From: Cellulophaga sp. F20128
Lineage (GTDB): Bacteria; Bacteroidota; Bacteroidia; Flavobacteriales; Flavobacteriaceae
DNA length: 64,000 nucleotides
Assembly: GCF_023015805.1 (NCBI RefSeq)
Contig: NZ_JALKBA010000008.1
Coordinates: 111,254-175,253 of the forward strand
Reading direction: 5' to 3'
In this document: positions 35,856 through 45,563 of the stretch, piece by piece
Position numbering within the stretch: position 1 is the first letter of the stretch
How the letters are laid out: every line of letters begins with the position of its first letter
Program-made: the position numbers and the translations under genes
Notes under the pieces: model-generated
The model's database searches: none
What the model saw: the letters and a program-made list of their open reading frames with translations, nothing else
What the model was told of the DNA's origin: nothing

Positions 35856-36275
35856 ATGAAATACGGAGGTTTAATTATTGAAAAAAAAGAATATGTAATG
35901 TTAAAAAAATTGATGAACCTGTCTGGGTATCACAAAGACGTTACCTATAAAAAATCTATTATGAAGTTAAATAATGAATTAAAAACGGCTACGGTAAAGG
36001 ACGAGAAGGATATGCCTACAGATGTTGTGCGGTTTAATTCAATTGTTACCATTACTTCAGAAAGTGGCTGGCAAAAGAACTTTCAATTGGTTAAGCCTTC
36101 AGATAGTGATCTTAAAAATAACAAACTTTCTATCCTAACTCCTATGGGGACCGCAGTAATTGGCTATGCCAAAGATGATGTTTTTCAATGGGAATTTCCA
36201 TCTGGAGAACAATCCCTTACAGTTTCTAATGTGGAGCAACAAAATGATTATGTAGATGTAAATACGGTGTTATGA
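35856..36275 (+). CDS. Rnk/GreA C-terminal domain protein
   Basis: A 139-residue protein with the FKBP-like C-terminal domain shared by GreA/GreB and Rnk: RFNSIVTITSESGWQKNFQLVKPSDSDLKNNKLSILTPMG is the family's core, followed by TAVIGYAKDDVFQWEFP. An N-terminal segment of about 50 residues lacks the GreA coiled coil, so it resembles Rnk (regulator of nucleoside diphosphate kinase). It probably binds RNA polymerase or modulates nucleotide metabolism. It starts 17 bp after gdhA, and its TGA overlaps the next gene's ATG (ATGA). Confidence 0.75.
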   Translation: MKYGGLIIEKKEYVMLKKLMNLSGYHKDVTYKKSIMKLNNELKTATVKDEKDMPTDVVRFNSIVTITSESGWQKNFQLVKPSDSDLKNNKLSILTPMGTAVIGYAKDDVFQWEFPSGEQSLTVSNVEQQNDYVDVNTVL

Positions 36276-36658
36276 GTTCTAATCTGTTTTATACCCACGA
36301 GGAAGATAGCAATATCATGCAAAAGAAGGACAAAATAGAACTTAGTAATTGGATAGATAATTTAGAATTTATTAACGAAGAACTAGAGTTGCTTTTAGAG
36401 ATTGAAGATAAGGTGGTACTCAGCAACAACACCTATGAAGTGTTAACGGACTTAAAGAAAGAAAACAAAGCAAAGCTAGATCAGCTGTATCGGTATAAAA
36501 ATGTAACTCCTAAGACTACAGAATGTGATACTATGGAGTGCGATGCCTTTTTTATTGACAATCATGAAGCTTTACGTACGGCTTATCTTGATTATATAAA
36601 AAAATATAGGGCAGTAAAAACCAAAACCCTGTCTATGATTTTATTAAAAGCAAACTAA
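36272..36658 (+). CDS. Hypothetical helical protein, last gene of the gdhA operon
   Basis: A 128-residue protein that I do not recognise. It is predicted mostly helical with charged heptad-like stretches (IDNLEFINEELELLLEIED) and a short cysteine-containing segment (TECDTMECDAFF). No signal peptide or membrane helix is visible. The ATGA overlap with the Rnk-like gene indicates translational coupling and a shared role with it. A strong terminator follows within 90 bp. Confidence 0.65.
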   Translation: MSSNLFYTHEEDSNIMQKKDKIELSNWIDNLEFINEELELLLEIEDKVVLSNNTYEVLTDLKKENKAKLDQLYRYKNVTPKTTECDTMECDAFFIDNHEALRTAYLDYIKKYRAVKTKTLSMILLKAN

Positions 36659-36979
36659 TTACAATACGCATCTAATACTTGGAGTAAATGTGTTTTACCC
36701 AAGACTAACTTTTTATGTCTAAACTTTGCATTTAGGTTTAGATTGAGCACAACAGTGGGGGCTGTTGTGCTCTTTATTTTATACCCTGCATGCATTAAAA
36801 CTGAGGTATCTTTTTATTTAAGTGAAGCCACAAAAGACCTCTCTGCCTTGGAAAGGTTGTGTTTCATCAATTTGTTCTACGAATACTTTGACAAATGTAA
36901 GAAAGTAGAAATTCCGTTGACTCAGTAGCCCTATGGAGATACGAGTAGGTAAAACTTAGGAACTTAACTTAAACAAAAG
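36659..36979. other. Intergenic region after the gdhA operon
   Basis: 321 bp between convergent transcription units. It contains a weak stem (CTTGG.GTAAA paired with TTTAC.CCAAG, 36678-36703) and the terminator at 36745-36780. No supported gene. Confidence 0.6.
36745..36780 (+). terminator. Terminator of the gdhA operon
   Basis: GAGCACAACAG (36745-36755) and CTGTTGTGCTC (36762-36772) form a perfect 11-bp stem with a 6-nt loop, followed by TTTATTTT. It is a classical intrinsic terminator about 87 bp beyond the last stop. Confidence 0.8.
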
Positions 36980-37642
36980 TTAGACTTTTCTTCCGTCCAA
37001 TAAATTAATAATTCTAGAACCGTATTCCGCATTTTTTTCAGAATGGGTTACCTGTATAATGGTTACACCCTCATTGTTAAGTTCTTTAAAAATCTCCATA
37101 ATTTCTTCTCCCTGCTTGGAGTTAAGGTTGCCTGTTGGTTCATCGGCTAAAATAAGTTTTGGGCTAGAAATTAATGCTCTAGCAATCCCTACCAATTGTT
37201 GCTGCCCACCACTTAATTGACTGGGAAACAACTTTTGTTTGCCCACAATATTAAACTTATCTAACATATCTGCTACCAAGGCCTTGCGTTCAGAAGAACC
37301 TACTTTTTTATACAACAAAGGCATTTCTAGGTTCTCATATACTGTTAGTTCATCCAATAAATGATAGGCTTGGAAAACAAATCCTATGTATTGTTTGTAC
37401 AAATTGGCACGTTGCTTTTCTTTTAAGCTGTGCACAGATTCCTCTAAAAAATTATATTCGCCTTCATTAAAACCATCTAGCATACCCATTACATTCAGTA
37501 ATGTGGACTTTCCAGAACCCGATGGCCCCATAATGGAAATAAATTCCCCTTCTTCTACCTTTAGGTTAATGTCTTTTAGTAAGAAGACACGCTGCCCTCC
37601 AGATTGTACCCACTTAAAAATGTTGTTTAATTGTAATAGCAT
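36980..37642 (-). CDS. ABC transporter ATPase (LolD/MacB-type), distal copy
   Basis: A 220-residue ABC ATPase of the class that pairs with FtsX-type permeases. Walker A is GPSGSGKST, Walker B ends ILADEPTGNL, and the H-loop His lies in QVTHSEKN. The signature region reads LSGGQQQLVGIARAL, where the family usually has LSGGQQQRVAIARAL. The D-loop reads NLNS instead of NLDS. These changes may lower or alter ATP hydrolysis. It is the last gene of the minus-strand transporter array, 180 bp after the nearest permease gene, and carries no spacer repeat of the full type. Confidence 0.92.
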   Translation of the reverse strand: MLLQLNNIFKWVQSGGQRVFLLKDINLKVEEGEFISIMGPSGSGKSTLLNVMGMLDGFNEGEYNFLEESVHSLKEKQRANLYKQYIGFVFQAYHLLDELTVYENLEMPLLYKKVGSSERKALVADMLDKFNIVGKQKLFPSQLSGGQQQLVGIARALISSPKLILADEPTGNLNSKQGEEIMEIFKELNNEGVTIIQVTHSEKNAEYGSRIINLLDGRKV

Positions 37643-37736
37643 AGTTTTAATTGTTTCGTATTGTTCGTTTTTTTATCAAAAAATACACATCCTATATCTT
37701 TGTATATTCTCTTTTCTTTACTCTTCGCTTCTACAC

Positions 37737-37768
37737 CGCCCTTAATCCTATCTTAATAGGAGGGAAGC
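37737..37768. repeat. Short hairpin-repeat remnant between ATPase and permease genes
   Basis: CCCTTAATCCTATCTTAATAGGAGGGAAG-type sequence: a shortened version of the CCCTCC/GGAGGG hairpin seen elsewhere in the array, lacking the CTTCGACTTCGC core. Confidence 0.5.
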
Positions 37769-37822
37769 TCCATTCATAATTTCTGCTTTCTTTAACTATT
37801 CACAGTACAAGAGGAGGGAAAT

Positions 37823-40264
37823 TTACTCTGTTCGTAAGCTTTTTATAGGATTTGTCTGTGCTGCTGCAAGGGTTTTTACACTCATAATAAGCAAGGCTAT
37901 AGCCACCATTGCCAAACCACTTCCTGCAAATACCCACCAACTTACGGTTGTTTTATTTGAAAAATCTTTTAGCCAATAGTCGATACCAAACCAAGCAATG
38001 GGTACGGCAATTATAAATGCAATGCCTACCAACAGTAAAAACTCTTTACTTAGCAACATATTTAACTCCAGCATTGTGGCTCCTAATACCTTACGAATTC
38101 CAATTTCTTTTGTGCGCCTTTCCGTTGTATAAACCACCAAACCTAAAAGACCCAAACAACTTATTAATATGGCAAGACCTGTTGCCCAATTTAGTAAGGT
38201 CGCAGTTTTACATTCTTGCGCATAAAACTTCGCTATGGTATCATCCATAAAGCTAAGGTTCATTTCATCCTCAGGGTAAATAACCGCCCAAGACGCTTCT
38301 ACTTTTTTAATGATTTCTGAAATATTTTCTTTACTTATTTTATGTACTACAAAATGAATTGTTCCAAAGTTTCTATCGGTTCCACCTGTTCCCATAAATG
38401 CCAATGGGTTAATCTCCGCTTTTAGGGAACGTTGGTTAAAATCTTTCATAACCCCAACAATAGGGTCTTGTTTAGAACCTGTTTTAATCATTTTTCCCAA
38501 GGCCTCTTCGGGCTCAGAAAAACCTAAAACCTTCAGATAGGTTTCATTAATAACATACTCCTTAATACTATCATTGTGCTGTTTGCGCCCGGCTAGTAAT
38601 TCTATACCGTATAAGTCCAAATACTCTTGATCACCAAATAACAACTGTAGTTCTGTATGCACTTCTTTTTCCTCTCCATAATAACTGGCATTGGTAGCAC
38701 TTGTACTAAAGGAGGCTGGGGGATCCTGTCCTAGGCTAGTAGTAGCTATTTCTGGCATCGCCTTAATATATGCGAGTAGGCGTTGTTTTTTTTCTATGGC
38801 CGGGTTGCTCCAAGGAATTCTAACAGAAGCAATAGCTTCCGTTTTAAAACCCATATCCTTGGTCATTAAATAGTTAATTTGTTTACCTACTAAGACGGTT
38901 GCAATTATAAATACCTGTGCAATTACAAACTGAAACACCGTGAGGTATTTACGCAAAGAGGTTTTATCGTTCCCTGGAACAATCTGATTTTTTAAAACTG
39001 ATATGGGTTTAAAATGAGACAAGACCAAGGCAGGGTAAAACCCAGACAGAATGGTAACCATTAAAAGCAATACAACAATACTACTACTAACTACAGGCTC
39101 GTAAAAAAGTTGAAAATCTAATCCTCTAGGCGTAAAATCTGCAAATAACTGCAAGAGCCAGTAGGATAATACTACAGAAAGAATGGCCGCACATACCGTT
39201 AACAAAAAGGTTTCCCCTAAAAACTGAAAAATAAGCTGTGTTCTAGAACTACCCAAGGTCTTCCGAATTCCAATTTCTTTAGCTCTTTGTGTAGCCTGGG
39301 CCGTGTTTAAATTTATAAAATTGATACACCCTAAAAGCAGTAAAAAAACTGCTATAAAGGCCAAGCTAATTAATACAGCCTTACTAGCAGATTCGTTGTC
39401 AAAATCGAATGTATAATAATTTTCATCAAAATGCATTTCCGTGAGTGGTTGCATGTAAAAATTACGTTTATTACCATAGGTTGTCTCCTCGGGGTCTTGA
39501 TGTTCAATTGCCAATTCGTTCAAAGCCATTTGAACATCTTTGGCCGTAGTGTTCTGTTTTCTTTTAATAAATAATTGAGAAGCGGAATTGGTATTGTTCC
39601 AATCACTACTAGTTACAGCGCTGGTCATATCCGACTGATTTGCCGTTTTTAAAGAAATAAACTCTTCAAAAACTAAATCTGTGCGTTCTGTAAAATTAGC
39701 AATAACCCCCGTTACCGTTACGGGTATTGTATCATTATACACCAACGAGCCACCAATAATTTCATGTAACTCCTTGTTTGGAAAATACTTTTTCGCTCGT
39801 GCTTCAGTGAGTACCACCTCATTAGGGTTTGCCAGTATATTCGCTGTAGAACCGGCTAACCAAGAATAATTAAATACTTTAAAATATCCTGCATCAGCAT
39901 AGATTACAAATTCTGGATTCTTAAATTTTTTGTCGCTCTCACTAACGGTTACATGAAGTGGGTAAGCCGTTAAAAAAGGGGCTGTAGCTTCTATTCCGGG
40001 CAAACCTTCTTGTAAGGCAACACCCAAGGGAACAGCTACTCCAGGGTTATAAAAACTACCATCTGGGGTTACAAATTCTGAGGTTACCCTATAAATACGA
40101 TCCTTATGGGGATGAAATGTATCAAAGGTAAAATCATAATATACCATTATCCCAATTACAAAGGATACACTAAGTCCAATAGCCAAACTACTAATCTTAA
40201 TTAGAGAAAAGAGTTTGTTGTTCCACACATTCCTAAATGCTATTTTAAAATAATTTTTGATCAT
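37823..40264 (-). CDS. FtsX/MacB-type ABC permease, copy 1
   Basis: An 813-residue permease with the duplicated layout MacB_PCD, FtsX, MacB_PCD, FtsX and about eight membrane helices (first near 21-41, cluster from about 290-440, last three from about 690). Both coupling motifs are intact: RAKEIGIRKTLGSS and RTKEIGIRKVLGAT. The hinge GFYPALVLSHFKPISVLKN and the tail NPIKSLRTE are typical. This class extrudes antimicrobials, lipids or lipoproteins with an ATPase partner. It is the copy nearest the distal ATPase gene, so it may pair with that one. Confidence 0.93.
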   Translation of the reverse strand: MIKNYFKIAFRNVWNNKLFSLIKISSLAIGLSVSFVIGIMVYYDFTFDTFHPHKDRIYRVTSEFVTPDGSFYNPGVAVPLGVALQEGLPGIEATAPFLTAYPLHVTVSESDKKFKNPEFVIYADAGYFKVFNYSWLAGSTANILANPNEVVLTEARAKKYFPNKELHEIIGGSLVYNDTIPVTVTGVIANFTERTDLVFEEFISLKTANQSDMTSAVTSSDWNNTNSASQLFIKRKQNTTAKDVQMALNELAIEHQDPEETTYGNKRNFYMQPLTEMHFDENYYTFDFDNESASKAVLISLAFIAVFLLLLGCINFINLNTAQATQRAKEIGIRKTLGSSRTQLIFQFLGETFLLTVCAAILSVVLSYWLLQLFADFTPRGLDFQLFYEPVVSSSIVVLLLMVTILSGFYPALVLSHFKPISVLKNQIVPGNDKTSLRKYLTVFQFVIAQVFIIATVLVGKQINYLMTKDMGFKTEAIASVRIPWSNPAIEKKQRLLAYIKAMPEIATTSLGQDPPASFSTSATNASYYGEEKEVHTELQLLFGDQEYLDLYGIELLAGRKQHNDSIKEYVINETYLKVLGFSEPEEALGKMIKTGSKQDPIVGVMKDFNQRSLKAEINPLAFMGTGGTDRNFGTIHFVVHKISKENISEIIKKVEASWAVIYPEDEMNLSFMDDTIAKFYAQECKTATLLNWATGLAILISCLGLLGLVVYTTERRTKEIGIRKVLGATMLELNMLLSKEFLLLVGIAFIIAVPIAWFGIDYWLKDFSNKTTVSWWVFAGSGLAMVAIALLIMSVKTLAAAQTNPIKSLRTE

Positions 40265-40380
40265 AAGTATTCGTTTTTTTCATTTTCAACCCGTCTACAG
40301 GATGGGTATTCATTGGTTGTATACTCCGTTTTTATTTCTTCATCTTCTTCATCTTCTTCATTTAGGGAAGAATTACATCT

Positions 40381-40488
40381 CCCCTAATCCTTCCTTTGCT
40401 TCGACTTCGCTCAGCATAATCGAAATCAATACACCTCCCCTAATCCCTCCTTTGCTTCGACTTCGCTCAGCACAAGAGGAGGGAGATT
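40381..40488. repeat. Two hairpin repeats between permease copies 1 and 2
   Basis: Two copies of the spacer repeat with core CTTCGACTTCGCTCAGCA. The first lacks its right arm. The second (40434-40486) has the CCCTCC/GAGGGAG arms. They fill the 230-bp spacer between permease genes. Confidence 0.7.
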
Positions 40489-40495
40489 AAATAGA

Positions 40496-42916
40496 TTACT
40501 CATCTCGTAACGCCTCAACCGGGTTACTGGTGGCTGCCCTAAAACTTTGCCAACTAACCGTTATAATGGCGACACCCAATACAAATAAGCCTGCCAATAC
40601 AAAAATCCACCAACTTAGCGTTGTTTTATAGGCAAAATTAGAGAGCCAATTGTTCATAGCGTACCAAGAGACTGGTATTGCCAATACAAAGGCAATAGCA
40701 ACCCACCCTAAAAAATCTTTGTTTAAGAGCGATAGTATTTGCGAAATGGTCGCTCCGTTTACTTTACGGATTCCTATTTCTTTTTTACGCTGTACACAAC
40801 TATAGGAAGTGAGTCCAAACAAGCCCAAACAGGCTATAAAAATTGCAATCATTGTAAATATCCCGAATGCTTTACCGAATGTTTTATCGTCATTATATTG
40901 TGCTTCAAACTTTTTATCTAAAAAGACATAATTAAAAGTTGCTGCTGGAAAAATCTGTTTCCACTTGTTTTCAATTTGGATTAGCGTCTCTGAATAACCA
41001 GAAGTAGCTATCATACTTTCATCGAACTTTACCAATACATTATTGCTACTATTATCATGTCGTATTTGTATGGGGATTACTTCCTTCTTTAATCCAAAAT
41101 GATGGTAATTTTCAATTACACCAGCAATAAGCCAATCGATTCCCCAATATCTTACCGTTTTATTTATGGCCTCCTCAGGGCTTGTAATACCCATTTCCTG
41201 CATGCATTTTTCATTGATGATTATGGTACGGCTTCTACCTTCTGCATTTTCAATAAAGGTATCGCCAGCTAGAAATTTAATATCCAGCACATCAAAATAA
41301 TTGGGTTGAACACTGTAGCTATAGAATACTTTGGTATTGTCTTCTGTGCCGTTTGGGTATTGCAGTCCAATAAAAGAATTCAGATTATCATAACCATCCC
41401 CAGGAAAAGTCTTGGCTCGAGACACCTTTTTTACAAATGGTAAATTTTCCAATTCACCCTCCAAGATTTTGTATTTACTTCGTACAAGGGAATCGGGCAT
41501 TTCAGTTAAAAATTCACTTTGAAAAGCTACTGTGCTATTTAAATTAACGCCAATAGGCTGATTTTGGATAAAATTGATTTGTTTGGAAACAACTATTGCA
41601 CCTATAATTAGAACAATGGTACCTAAAAACTGAGCAATGATGAATCCCTTTCTAATATTTAATCCGCTAGCCGAAGCCCTTACTTTTCCTTTTAAAGCCT
41701 TTACAGGGGAATAACTACTCAGCAAAAAAGCGGGATATAAACCAACCACAATAATTCCTAAAATAACAAATCCAAGGCTTGGTAAAGACTGTGCAATGGA
41801 AGCATAGTCCAGTTCCATTTCATTTCCCGTGAGGCTTTCAAACAAAGAAAATACCGCAGTTATAATTAATACTGCTAGTGCAATGGCAATTGTATTTATG
41901 ACAATTGATTCTATAAACGATTGTACTACCAATTGCGCTTTATGTGCCCCTGCTACTTTACGAATACCTACTTCCTTGGCACGTTCCAACGATTTTGTCG
42001 TGGAAAGATTAATATAGTTTAGCCAAGAAAGGATTAAAATGATAAATGCAATCGCCGTAAGAAACTTAATTCTAGAAATACTGCCATTGGTTTCGGCTTC
42101 ATAGGGTTTGTTAGAATATAAATGAATATCCTCTAATGGTTCTATATTGTATCTTTCATCTGGGTCATCCTCAAAATCTGCGGCAATTACCTTGCTTTTT
42201 AACAACGCACTGTTCACATTTTTATCAAGCTTTAGGTAGGTAAAAAAATTACAATGTCCCCAGTTTGGTTCTGCTTCTTCTTTGTTGGCAAACCAGGTAT
42301 TATACGTTTCCATTGAAATCAAGAACTTTGTTTTCATATGGGTGTTAGATGGAATATCTTTAAGAATACCTGTTACGGTCAACAAAGCCTTATCACCTTC
42401 ATAGAAAGCAGTTATGGTTTGTTTGATTGGATTTTCAGTACCAAATATTTTCTTTGCAAAAGACTCAGTTAGTACAATTGTATACGGATCTTTAAGTGCC
42501 GTTTCTGTGTGTCCACTCAACAATGGGTACTTAAAAACATCAAAGTAAGTAGCATCTGCAAGCGATCCATGAGATTCTTCAAAAATTTTATCGTTGAATT
42601 TAAAAGTCACTTTATCAAATCGATACAACCGAACCTGCTCCAACACTTCCGGAAATTCTCGCTTTAATGTTGGGCCAATTAGGTTTGCTGTTTGGGCATC
42701 ACTAGCCACAAAAGATTCTCCTTCCAAAGCATCCATATACACCCGTTGCACATTTTCCGAACCTTCAAAAGTATCATAACTATTCTCGTAATTTATATAG
42801 CGCATAATCAATACAAAAGAAGCTATACCAATGGCCAAACCAGCAATATTAATAAATGAATACAGCTTGTTTTTTAGCAAGTACCTGATCGCTATTTTTA
42901 AATATAATTTATGCAT
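40496..42916 (-). CDS. FtsX/MacB-type ABC permease, copy 2
   Basis: An 806-residue duplicated MacB-type permease with coupling motifs RAKEVGIRKVAGAH and RKKEIGIRKVNGAT, hinge GLYPAFLLSSYSPVKALKG, and tail NPVEALRDE. The last ~110 residues (DFLGWVAIAFVLAIPVSWYAM and on) are markedly similar to those of the copy at 54787-57165. It is separated by only 10 bp from the next upstream permease gene, so those two form a tight unit. The substrate is unknown. Confidence 0.92.
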   Translation of the reverse strand: MHKLYLKIAIRYLLKNKLYSFINIAGLAIGIASFVLIMRYINYENSYDTFEGSENVQRVYMDALEGESFVASDAQTANLIGPTLKREFPEVLEQVRLYRFDKVTFKFNDKIFEESHGSLADATYFDVFKYPLLSGHTETALKDPYTIVLTESFAKKIFGTENPIKQTITAFYEGDKALLTVTGILKDIPSNTHMKTKFLISMETYNTWFANKEEAEPNWGHCNFFTYLKLDKNVNSALLKSKVIAADFEDDPDERYNIEPLEDIHLYSNKPYEAETNGSISRIKFLTAIAFIILILSWLNYINLSTTKSLERAKEVGIRKVAGAHKAQLVVQSFIESIVINTIAIALAVLIITAVFSLFESLTGNEMELDYASIAQSLPSLGFVILGIIVVGLYPAFLLSSYSPVKALKGKVRASASGLNIRKGFIIAQFLGTIVLIIGAIVVSKQINFIQNQPIGVNLNSTVAFQSEFLTEMPDSLVRSKYKILEGELENLPFVKKVSRAKTFPGDGYDNLNSFIGLQYPNGTEDNTKVFYSYSVQPNYFDVLDIKFLAGDTFIENAEGRSRTIIINEKCMQEMGITSPEEAINKTVRYWGIDWLIAGVIENYHHFGLKKEVIPIQIRHDNSSNNVLVKFDESMIATSGYSETLIQIENKWKQIFPAATFNYVFLDKKFEAQYNDDKTFGKAFGIFTMIAIFIACLGLFGLTSYSCVQRKKEIGIRKVNGATISQILSLLNKDFLGWVAIAFVLAIPVSWYAMNNWLSNFAYKTTLSWWIFVLAGLFVLGVAIITVSWQSFRAATSNPVEALRDE

Positions 42917-42926
42917 GTTTTTTATT

Positions 42927-45398
42927 TTAATCGTTTCGTAATGAATCTGCTGGATTTACCCATGCCGTTTTTAAAGATTGTGAAAGAATAGATAGTAAAG
43001 CAACTAGTAACACCATGGCAACTGGTAATAAAAACATCCAAAGTGTCATATCTATTTTAAAAGCATAGCTTTCTAACCAAGTTTTAATAACAACATAAAC
43101 GACAGGAATCGCGATTGCTCCTGAAACTAATATTAAACCTAATAGTTTGGTTGGGATTAATAATAAGGCCTGTAGTGTAGTCGCCCCCAAAACTTTCCGG
43201 ACACTGATTTCTTTTACCTTTTGCATGGCGATATGGGAACCCAACCCAAAGAGGCCTAATGCAGCTATAAAAATGGCTAAAATGGAAAATAGCAGGCAAA
43301 TAAGGCCAAATTTTTGATCGGCTTGGTACTGCCTATTAAAATGTTCATCCAAGAAAAAATGGTTGAAGGGGTTTCTAGGAAATACTTTGCTATAACTCTG
43401 TGCAATAGAAGCTATTGTTGACGCTACATCCTTACCACTAATATTTACCGTTAAATACTCTCCAAAATAGTACGATGGATATAAAAACAATATTTTGTCA
43501 TACCCATTCTCTAATGACCGCTGATGATAATTTTCGACGACACCAATAACTTCAGCCGTTCTATCTATAGGACCATATTTATAAATTATTTTTTGGTTTA
43601 TTGCAGCTTCTGGGCTTGCAAAGCCCAAAGCTTTTGCCGTTGCCCTATTAATAAGTACGCGGTACAATTTTGGATCACCGCTATTATCGTCAAATTCATA
43701 ATCCCCCGCATCTACTTTTACAAAATCACGGCCAGCAACAATAGCTATATCATAGGTTTTTAGAAAGTCATGGTCAATTTCCATAAAACTACTGGTAGTC
43801 CCATCTACAGTTTCATCTCCTTTTTTACGCACTGTACTCACTTCCATAATTGGTTTTCCAGGAACTTCGTTACTCAAAGTCGCTGAATTTATGTTAGGAC
43901 TACGCTCTATTTCATCCTTGAACACCTTAATTTTTAGTTTTGCCTTGGAAAAATCAATATCCATTGGTGCATTTAAAACAAGGTTTTGATCCGCACTAAA
44001 GCCCAACTCTTGGTTTTGCATAAAAGCAAACTGATTGTAGACAATAAAGGTTCCAGAGATTAAAGCAATAGATACTGCAAATTGTGTTATCACCAAGGCT
44101 TTTCTTAGAAAAGTACCTTTGCTAGACTGATGAAATTTTCCATTGAGTACTTGTATGGGTCTAAAATTTGAAAGTACAAACGCAGGGTAGAGTCCTGCTA
44201 ACATACCACCAACTAATAATACCCCTATGACAATACCCCACACACTTGCTTTGGTCCACATTGCCATTGAAAGAACATCTACTCCTACTAGTGTGTTAAA
44301 TGGTTGTACAAGCAAACTCACAAAGAGAATCGCAATAAGAATTGCTATGAAATTGATGATCATAGATTCCCATAAAAACTGGGAAATTAATACCCCTCGT
44401 TGCGCGCCTACCACTTTTTTTAAACCTACTTCTTTGGCCCGTTCCATAGATTTTGCCGTAGATAAATTTATAAAATTAATAAGTGCAATGGCAATAACAA
44501 AAACGGCAACAATAATTAAAAAAGTCAACGTACTTTCGTTGGAGTTCGCAGACATTTCTTTTTCATAATTGGATTTTAAATGAATGTCTGATACGGGTTG
44601 CAAAGCGAATTTAGCTTCATAACCATGCTCAATCATAATCTCGCTCAGGTATTTATGGACAAATGTGGGAAATTTGTCATTTATTGTTTTGGCTTCAGTA
44701 CCAGGCTTTAGCTGTATATAATTATAAAATGCTGGCCAAATCCAACTCGTGTTAATTTGTTCTCCAATGGTGGCAAGTGATAGTAATATATCCATCTGAA
44801 GGTGTGTGTTTTCCGGAAGATCCTGAAAAACTCCATTCACCTTGAACTTGTACCTACTATTAAGGATTACCTCCTTACCCACAGGATTCTCGTTTCCAAA
44901 GAGTCGTCTCGCTAATGTTTCTGAAAACAATAACGTTAAAGGATCTTCTAAGGCCGATTCCGGATTTCCTTGTAAAAGTGGAATGTGAAATAAATCTAAT
45001 ACTTCTCCATCTACAAAGTATGTTTTATATCCGTCAGTACTTGATCGGATTACTTCACCAATGTTATTTTTATAAGACATTATTGCCTTAACACCAATGG
45101 CTTTAGCATCAAGGACCCTCGCAGATTTTTCTACCTCGGCAAAATCGTCTTGCATTGCAGGTCCAACTGCTGGGTGATTGGTTGCCGAAACTTCAAAATC
45201 ATTCACCCCTAGATTAGAAGCTAAAGTGACTCTATATAAATTATCGAGTCCTTTATCATAGCTATTTTCGAACCTTAGATATTGAGTAAGTATAATAAAG
45301 GCTGTGATACCAACGGCCAAGCCCAAAATATTAATAAATGTGAATACCTTGTTCCTTCCAAAAAAACGTAATGCTATTTTAATGTGGTGTTTTAACAT
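42927..45398 (-). CDS. FtsX/MacB-type ABC permease, copy 3
   Basis: An 823-residue permease, the longest of the seven. Coupling motifs are RAKEVGLKKVVGAQ and KVKEISVRKVLGAT, the hinge is GLYPAFVLSNFRPIQVLNG, and the tail is NPADSLRND. The first periplasmic domain has an extra loop (residues about 95-120, SYKNNIGEVIRSSTDGYKTY). The stop is 10 bp before the start of copy 2. Upstream, 165 bp of degraded spacer repeat separates it from copy 4. Confidence 0.92.
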   Translation of the reverse strand: MLKHHIKIALRFFGRNKVFTFINILGLAVGITAFIILTQYLRFENSYDKGLDNLYRVTLASNLGVNDFEVSATNHPAVGPAMQDDFAEVEKSARVLDAKAIGVKAIMSYKNNIGEVIRSSTDGYKTYFVDGEVLDLFHIPLLQGNPESALEDPLTLLFSETLARRLFGNENPVGKEVILNSRYKFKVNGVFQDLPENTHLQMDILLSLATIGEQINTSWIWPAFYNYIQLKPGTEAKTINDKFPTFVHKYLSEIMIEHGYEAKFALQPVSDIHLKSNYEKEMSANSNESTLTFLIIVAVFVIAIALINFINLSTAKSMERAKEVGLKKVVGAQRGVLISQFLWESMIINFIAILIAILFVSLLVQPFNTLVGVDVLSMAMWTKASVWGIVIGVLLVGGMLAGLYPAFVLSNFRPIQVLNGKFHQSSKGTFLRKALVITQFAVSIALISGTFIVYNQFAFMQNQELGFSADQNLVLNAPMDIDFSKAKLKIKVFKDEIERSPNINSATLSNEVPGKPIMEVSTVRKKGDETVDGTTSSFMEIDHDFLKTYDIAIVAGRDFVKVDAGDYEFDDNSGDPKLYRVLINRATAKALGFASPEAAINQKIIYKYGPIDRTAEVIGVVENYHQRSLENGYDKILFLYPSYYFGEYLTVNISGKDVASTIASIAQSYSKVFPRNPFNHFFLDEHFNRQYQADQKFGLICLLFSILAIFIAALGLFGLGSHIAMQKVKEISVRKVLGATTLQALLLIPTKLLGLILVSGAIAIPVVYVVIKTWLESYAFKIDMTLWMFLLPVAMVLLVALLSILSQSLKTAWVNPADSLRND

Positions 45399-45563
45399 GA
45401 TCTTTCATTTTTTCTCCTACTAACCCCCTTCTTTGGAGTTGAACTAGATTGGATTTTATTTTCTTTTTCTTTTCATCAGATATATCCTCCTTTTTGGGAA
45501 TTAGAAGAAACTTTAAATACACCTCCTTTAGTCTCTCCTTTTTAGCAGAGAAGTTCTAAAGAA
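45399..45563. other. Spacer between permease copies 3 and 4
   Basis: AT- and pyrimidine-rich sequence with degraded fragments of the CCTCC hairpin repeat (for example TACACCTCCTTTAGTCTCTCC). No gene seen. Confidence 0.5.

Noticed and set aside
36743..36928. 61-residue + strand frame after the gdhA operon
   Set aside because: It starts with TTG inside the terminator stem, has no supporting context, and shows no recognisable protein features.
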